Assembly (NCBI GenBank): GCA_030737875.1
Contig: CM060915.1
Span: forward strand, 628,372,786 to 628,436,785
Length of the DNA: 64,000 nt
Reading direction: 5' to 3'
Origin: Allium sativum
Lineage: Eukaryota > Streptophyta > Magnoliopsida > Asparagales > Amaryllidaceae
How positions within the stretch are numbered: the stretch's first letter is position 1; every line of letters begins with the position of its first letter. Positions 57,240-64,000 of this stretch are shown piece by piece. The position numbers and the translations under genes were made by a program. The notes beneath the pieces were generated by a model that was not told the origin of the DNA, searched no databases, and worked only from the letters and a program-made list of their open reading frames with translations.

Positions 57240-59760
57240 TTACAACAAAAATCCGTTTTTTATTGTGTACATGAATCATTAAAACATTCATGTTTGAAAT
57301 AAAAATTGTTGTACAAATAAAAATTCATTTTTATTTGTCTTGTTAAAATATCATTTTTGTTAAGAAATGTTACATTAGATTAAAAATATCATTTTTGTTA
57401 TAAAATGTTACATTAGAAATAAAATAACATTTTGTTATAAAATGTTACATTAGAATAAAAATAACATTTTATTATAAAAGGTTGCATTAGATTAAAAAAA
57501 ATCATTTTGTTGTAAAATGTTTTATTAAAATTAAAAATGTCATTTTTGGCAGAAATGTTATATTAAAATAAAAATGCCATTTTGTTAGATCATGTCGTGT
57601 TAATTAAAAATATCATTTTTATTAGAAAAGTCATGTTAGATTAAAAATAACATTTTGATTAGAAAATGCCTAGTGAAACAAAATATTCATTTTTTCTTAT
57701 ATAGCAAAGAGTAAAACAAAATATTCATATTTGTGTCAAAACAAATATCATTTTTGTTGAATCATATTTGTTCAAAACAAATATCATTTTTGTTGAATCA
57801 TATTTGTGTCAAAACAAAATATCATTTTTGTTGAATTATATGTGTGTAACATAAAAATATCATTTTTTATGTTGAATTAGAATTGTTCACATAAATATAT
57901 CATTTTTATGTGAATTAGAATTGTTCACATGAACATATCATTTTTTTTTTGTGAATTACAATTGTTCACATGAACATATCATTTTTATGTGAACTAGAAT
58001 TGTTCATATAAACATATCATTTTTATGTGAATTAGAGTTGTTCATATAAACATATAATTTTTATGTGAATTAGAATTGTTCACATAAACATATCATTTTT
58101 ATGTGAATTATAATTGTCACATGAACATATCTTTTTTATGTGAATTAGAATTGTTCATATAAACATATCATTTTTATGTGAATTAGAATCGTCATATGAA
58201 AATATCATTTTTATATTGAATTAGAATGGTCATACAAAACTATCATTCTTTATATTGAATTAGAATGGTCATACAAAAATATCGTTTTTATATTGAATTA
58301 GAATGGTCATATAAAAGTATCATTTTTATGGTGAATTAGAATTGTCATATAAAAATATCATTTTTATGGTGCATTAGAATTGTTAAATTATAATTGTCAT
58401 GTTTAACAAATTAGAATTGTCAAATTATGTTAACAATAAAATTTACATTTTATCGTATATGCAGAAAAGATTGTAAGTATTCATTTGTTTGAAATGAAAA
58501 TATGCTAACGATAAAATTTATATTTTTATCGTATTTGTAGAAAAGATTGTAAATATTCATTTGTTTGAAATGAAAATATGTTAACGATAAAATTTACATT
58601 TTTATCGTTTATGTAGAAAAGATTGTAAATATTCGTTTGTTTGAAATGAAAATATGTTAACGATAAAATTTACATTTTTATCGTATATGTAGAAAAGATT
58701 GTAAATGTTCATTTGTTTGAAATGAATATATGTTAACATTAAATATTCACATTTTTATTGTATATAAGAAAAGAGTAAAAATGATCATTATAGAAAATAA
58801 AAATATGTTAAGAATAAAACCACATTTTTATTGTATAAATAGAATGTGTTAAAATGATCATTGTTATGAAATAGAGATATATTAATAAATAAATATTCGC
58901 ATTTATTTGTCATATTAAAGATTGAAATTTGTATACAAATAAATATTCACATTTATTTGTCATATTAAAGATTGAAATTTGTATGCAAATAAATATTCGC
59001 ATTTATTTGTTATATTAAAGATTGAAATTTGTGTACAAATAAATATTCACTTTTATTTGTTAGGTTAAAGATAGAAATTTATATGTAAATAAATTATTCT
59101 TTTATTTGTCATTAGAATACATAGAAAAATGTGTACAAATAAATTATTCTTTTATTTGTCATTAGAATACATAGAAAAATGTATGCAAATAAATTATTCT
59201 TTTATTTGTCATTAGAATACTTAGTAAATTGTGTACAAATAAATTATTATTTTATTTGTCATTAGAATACATAGAAAAATGTATGCAAATAAATTATTCT
59301 TTTATTTGTCATTAGAATACATAGAAAAATGTGTACAAATAAATTATTCTTTTATTTGTCATTAGAATACATAGAAAAATGTGTACAAATAAATTATTCT
59401 TTTATTTGTCATTAGAATACATAGAAAAGTTTAACAATAAAAATTTACATTTTTATTGTATGTAAGAACTAATAAGAAATGATCATTATTTGAAATAGAA
59501 AGTTCAACATTGAAAATATACATTTTTATTGAATGTAAAGAATGATTCATTAAAAGATGTATCGTTTGATAAAATATGTTAACATAAGAAATTACATTTG
59601 TTAATGTAAAAATGTGTGAACAATAAAATATTCTTTTATTGTATACATACGAAATGTAGATATTGTACAGAAAATAAAATATCTTTTTATTGTATACATA
59701 GGAAATGTAGAAAATGTGTAGACAATAAAATACTCTTTTATTGTAACATGAAATGTGATT
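57240..59760 (+). repeat. 2.5 kb array of hairpin repeats with changing stems, GL3
   Basis: Successive sub-arrays share a design (arm, short AT loop, complementary arm) but not a sequence. Examples: CACATAAA/TTTATGTG (58081-58105), ACGATAAAA/TTTTATCGT (58508-58532), ACAAATAAAT/ATTTATTTGT (58935-58960), ACAATAAAA/TTTTATTGT (59620-59642). Unit lengths range from about 34 to 75 bases. No open reading frame crosses it. Confidence 0.85.
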
Positions 59761-60665
59761 GAACCAAATATACTTGGTTATTGATATTGATTATGATTGA
59801 TTGATTGTTTGGAATATGCTCGACTAGTTTATGACCAAAATATGTTTTTACATTTAGCATTGGGTGGGTAGAAATATATTTATGCTAACACCTTGTGAAA
59901 CACTTCACGATTTGACTATAAGGTGGTTAGCGATGTTGTTTATTTCATAATTAATGAATGATTTTGAAAAGTGATTTCTTAAGTAAAAAGAATAGTATTC
60001 CCGATTTTGGATAGGGAATGTTTTGTAAAATGTTTTGTAAAACAGAAAGGATTTCAAGGACTATGCCCAATGATTTCGAAATGATCTGGAAGTACAAATC
60101 TATATAGATTTGAAAGTACTTGTGATTATTATGTTGTGAAATGATTTTCCCTACTTCGGGATATAAAATGTTTTAGCAAGTATGTGGTTGAAAATGCGGG
60201 TGACTCGAAATTGACTAACAATGTGAGGGCGTGCATGTCTTCCCCAATTGGTGGGATGACGCATTATTAGTGTGGCCATTAGATGCATATACTTATACAT
60301 ACATATATATTTATATATTGGTTAGGTTAGGGTGCGTACTGCCCGGTCCTGAGGGAACATGACCGATATTTGGTTTCATACTTGTTTGTATGTTTTGTTA
60401 CGTTTTGGAATTCATATTTCCAAATGTTTTGTTTTCAAATCCCGAGGTGAAATCTACTTTATTATAAAAGCTAGATATGTATTTCAAATGATTTGAAATA
60501 AAAGAAATTGGGAAATAAAGTCCAAAGAAATAATTTCTGTAAAGAGAATTGGATTTTGAAATCTAAGTTTAGGGATTAAGCCTAAATGTGTAGATTGGAA
60601 AATTTTGCATGTTGTATGATACATTGTAGATCCATAAGTTTATTTATTGTTGTTGTTTATGCACT

Positions 60666-60845
60666 GGCAATCCAATGGAGTAAACCCGTTCCGCGTTAGC
60701 AGCGTGGTCCTGTGATTAGCCTTATTATCAGATAAGTTAAGTAAGATTTCTCATACCAGTCCCATGACTGACTCGTAGTTTGCTTCACTTTGCAAACTCG
60801 GGTGCCCTCTTTTCCACATGGGAAGTAGAGTAGCTTATTTTGCAG
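60666..60845 (+). promoter_or_regulatory. Conserved structured module, GL3
   Basis: P1: GGCAATC (60666) pairs with GATTAGCC (60714) with one bulge, enclosing AAACCCGTTCCGCG and GCGTGGTCC. P2: CAGTC/GACTG (60757-60770). P3: AGTTTGC/GCAAACT (60777-60798). Then GGGTGCCC and TTTTGCAG ending at 60845. Confidence 0.72.
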
Positions 60846-61959
60846 ATATTTATCTTTTGAGCAGGATTCTGGATCTAAGCTTAAAGCTGTGTTCGGAGTA
60901 TTGATAATCTTCCGCTGTGTTAGTTATTTGTTTCCGCTGTGTTAGTTATTTGTTTCCGCTGCGTTGTATTAAATCTGTTGTAAATTATCTTCTGCTGTAT
61001 TTTATCAATGTACTCAGATATTTTGTACTCTGATTGTAATAACCCGAAAATCTGGGCCAGTTTAAAATTTTTATTTTGGCAATTATAGCGAATTTTGAAT
61101 ATTTAAAACAGATTATTTTAAATAAAATCGACGAGAAATTTATTTTGAATATAATTCGAACGTATATATTATACGCGTCGTCGTTAGAATATAAAAAATT
61201 ATATATAATTATAAAAGGAATTGAAAATGGCGCGGTAGTTCGATAATTCGATTTCAAACTTCAATTGAATGTACCGGGTGCAAAACAATCCGGATTTTAG
61301 TGAAACCAAAAATAATAGGATCTAATTGGGAATATCTTTCCAACGAATCCGACAAATCGAAATTTCATAGCGGGAATCAAAAGATATGTCCAGTTGAAAA
61401 TTCTGAATAGTCGCTATGGAATTCAGGCCCTTAAAAATGGAAATTTTGCAAACGACCTCGGATTTCGACGAAACCACTTTTGTTGGGTCCGTGATGTCAA
61501 ATTATTGCTAGATTCCAAATTTCATAATTTTTCGAATCAATATGTGAGCGTGGCAAAGGAAAACGCGTTTGACCAGTTTCAATTGATTTTAATCGACTGG
61601 AAAATGGCCATTTTTCCAACGGTCTCAGAATTTGATGAAACTAGTCTTGTTAGGACCGTATCGTCGATACGAAGCTAGAAAATATTTTTCGGGAATTTGT
61701 AGAGTTAGTATGTGACCCCAGTAAATTGAAATGCGCGTTCAAATTCAATATATAGAGTTATATGTTGATTTTGACGAAAACTGATCGAAACGACCGAATC
61801 AGCTTGCGATACATATCCCATTGGGTTCGGAATGGGGGTAAAACTCTATATACGACAGGCGGTGGGCCTCGTTTCGAGGTCGAAATAAAAAGTCAATTTT
61901 TAGTAAATAAAATAATTAAATAAATTAAAAATTCTCTCTCCCTCCCCTTAATTCCCTCA

Positions 61960-62318
61960 GGCCCCCCCTATCGTTCTATTCCAAAAGAAAAAAAAAAGTA
62001 ACAGAAGGGGGGCACGATCGATGCCGCCGCCCCCCTCCCCCGATGAGCCGCCGCGCCCCAGGGCGGCGCAGCCCCCACATGTCGCCCTCCCTCCTCTTCT
62101 TTCCCCTCCCTTCTTCTTCCTCCTCCCCTCTGCTCTTCATTGACTGCAACGCCAGACCCCCCCCTTCGGCAAACCGCCGCCGTGCGAGGCACCGCCCCCC
62201 CCCCCCTCGCTGCCTCTCCGCGCCACGATACCCCCCTGCTGCCTCTCCGCGCCACGATACCCCCCCCAAACCTCGGCGACGCTGCAAAATCCTCCCCCCC
62301 ATCTCTCTGCAAATCACT
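61960..62318 (+). other. GC-rich leader segment of GL1-like LTR
   Basis: C-rich and CCG-rich with a duplicated CTGCCTCTCCGCGCCACGAT (62209 and 62238). Longer and different in frame from 24765-25013. Ends at GTAAGTTTTC (62319). Confidence 0.6.
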
Positions 62319-62509
62319 GTAAGTTTTCTTTTTGTGTTTTATTGTTTTATTTTATTTTTCTTTTCTCTTTTTAAATATATATTTATATGTATAGTTTTAA
62401 AAACTGATTTTCTTTATAATGAAAATATAAAGATATGAATTTTTGAAAAGGAAAATATACATGGTTTTGAAATAAAAACAAGATTTTTGTAGTGTAATCA
62501 TCGAAGGAA

Positions 62510-62780
62510 AAATTCGAAGTAAAAATTCGATTTTTTTTATATTGAATAGCGAAGTAAAAAATTCGATTTTTTTTATATTGAATAGCAAAGTAAAAATTCG
62601 ATTTTTATATATTGAATAGCGAAGTAAAAATTCATTTTTTTATATATTGAATAACGAAGTAAAAATTCGATTTTTTATATTGAATAGCGAAGTAAAAATT
62701 CGATTTTTTTTATATTGAATAGCGAAGTAAAAATTCGATTTTCATATATTGAATAGCAAAGTAAAAATCCAATTTTTACA
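62510..62780 (+). repeat. Palindromic AT repeats, GL1-like LTR
   Basis: About seven units of TATTGAATAGCGAAGTAAAAATTCGATTTTTATA type. Arms AAAAAT/ATTTTT kept; the unique part differs from GL1 (AATAGCGAAG instead of AACTTTGAAA). Confidence 0.85.
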
Positions 62781-64000
62781 TATGTAGCGAATACGGGCAA
62801 CGAAATTGACAAAAGGCGAGCACAGCGAAGATTTTCTACAATAGAAGAGTCGCGGTATTGGATAGCTATCGGTGAGAATTTCTCACCTTACAATTTCATT
62901 TTCTAGTTATATATATATATATATACTAGGATGCAGACGGTGTTTAGTAGCACCCGACACCCGTCATCCACAGACCATGGATGACTTGTTTGTTAAATTG
63001 TTTGGTTGTGTAGTTGGTTAGAGAATTTGAATTGAATTGTTTGGTAAAATGGAATGGATTAGATTGATGTGTCAATGGCGTGGGCCTTCACTAGACCGGG
63101 GATAAGGCTAGGCCTTGTCCAGTTCCTAGTATCGTGCCGTTATGCCGCCGAAATTTTCTAAAATAAGTTAGAAAAAAAATATCATTTTATTTAAAGAATG
63201 AACTGAATAGAAATTCATATGTTAAAATAAAATATTTGATCGTTAAAAATATAATTTTTAACGTGAATGTGAATAAATAAATATTCATTTACAAACCGGA
63301 CGGTTTGTTTATGTACACCTATTTGAAGGACATCGATTGGAACGATAAATTTTACACATCGCCCAACTGCACAAATAAAATATGTGTTTGATTGTTTGAA
63401 ACCCCACACGGGTGTTGGGATGAAATTTGAAGTTCACTCATCCTGATTGATTAAAATATGTCGATCGATTGATTGACAGGCTGTTATAAGCGTTAGATAT
63501 CTATATTTGATGCTTATACAGTGTAGTGCACTTTGGTAGATGGTTGATTGTTTATCAATGCTATTATATACATGTGTTGTATGGAATCCATATAATTAAC
63601 GTTATATGGTGATTGATTGGGCCTCATTCCAATCGGGACAACAATGAATATTATAAAAGAAAATTCATGTGTTGAATATAAAAATAGTCATGTGTTGACG
63701 ATGTTCATGTGTTGAGTGAAATATTTTATACAATGAAATTTACATCTTTATCATATTTAAAATTAGAACTACTTTACGGTTGAAGTCTAATTGAAAATCA
63801 AACGATAGATACCATAATTTTATAAAATATTTTACATAACAAAAATAGTGATGTGTTGACAGTACTCATGTGTTAAACGAAATATTTTAATAATAAAATT
63901 TGCATCTTTATCAATATGAAATAAAGGTTCATGTGTTGACAGTACTCATCCGTTGAGGTTAGTCATGTGTTGAACGAAATATTTTGATAATAAGAAATAT

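Larger units (their letters stand above)
55382..61034 (+). mobile_element. GL3: giant LTR, 3' end missing
   Basis: Starts TGTAACAACCCGG in TAT RT. U3 core GAAATGGCGCGGCAGTTCG (55512), TATA box 56256, leader with GTGAGATCTC twice (56892, 57070), a 2.5 kb hairpin array (57240-59760), and the conserved module (60666-60845) followed by repeated TTCCGCTG. It is cut at 61034 by a GL1-like LTR before its own end. At least 5.65 kb of one LTR; whether it is a solo LTR or part of an element cannot be seen. Confidence 0.85.
61035..64000 (+). mobile_element. GL1-like LTR, partial, inserted in GL3
   Basis: Starts TGTAATAACCCGAAAATCTGGGCC and parallels GL1 from 23778 to about 27240 with perhaps a tenth of bases changed and repeats of other lengths: GC-rich leader 61960-62318, GTAAGT at 62319, 34 bp-type palindromes 62510-62780, GTGAGAA palindrome 62871, GATGCAGACGG block 62931, and CATGTGTTGA motifs 63664-63990. 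CTGAT before 61035 is a candidate target duplication; the other end is outside. Confidence 0.88.

Noticed and set aside
62043..62438. Proline- and arginine-rich open frames here and at 2389-2676
   Set aside because: Both are GC-rich leader segments. Frame, strand and sequence are not kept between related LTRs.

Overview
The window looks like AT-rich nuclear DNA of a flowering plant, deep in a retrotransposon-dominated region. I find no intact host gene, tRNA, rRNA or CRISPR array. The plant assignment rests on a decayed Ty3/gypsy gag-pol of the plant Tat type, on LTRs of the form TGTAACACCCCG or TGTAACAACCCG, and on primer-binding sites that match plant initiator-methionine tRNA (TGGTATCAGAGC). 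I cannot name the species.

The layout is a nest of LTR retrotransposons, each dated by the one it interrupts. (1) TAT: a decayed Tat-like element, + strand, LTR 6412-7218, gag 7362-9355, resuming with protease and reverse transcriptase at 53688-55381. (2) TL: a minus-strand element with three LTRs and two internal regions (9356-53682, duplication AGCCC), inserted in TAT. (3) GL2: a + strand element with 5.8 kb LTRs and a 1.5 kb interior (13595-41476, duplication GGCGT/TGCGT), inserted in TL. (4) GL1: a + strand element with 6.85 kb LTRs and only 1,030 bp between them (23778-38505, duplication ATGTG), inserted in the 3' LTR of GL2. On the right, TAT is cut at 55382 by GL3, a third giant LTR. 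GL3 is itself cut at 61035 by a GL1-like LTR that runs off the window. On the left, 1-3661 is another GL1-like LTR on the minus strand. Only 3662-6411 is not assigned to an element.

GL1, GL2 and GL3 share a design: TATA box about 0.9-1.05 kb into the LTR, then a leader (R-U5) of nearly 5 to 6 kb with no convincing coding capacity. The leaders are packed with short perfect hairpins. Stem sequences differ between neighbouring repeats and between families, while complementarity is kept by paired changes. The same pattern occurs in a module near the LTR 3' end, in hairpins just after the primer-binding site, and in a palindromic hairpin in the interior. This points to non-autonomous elements selected for RNA (or cruciform) structure rather than protein. 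It is the most interesting signal here. TL carries an unrelated array of about twelve hairpins in each of its three LTRs, plus a gag-protease remnant whose two copies share the same disabling changes.

GL1 is the youngest element: its two LTRs differ only by two one-base length differences in the stretches I compared. GL2, TL and TAT are progressively more diverged or broken, in agreement with the nesting order. All comparisons were made by eye, so percent identities, fold energies and family names need computation.
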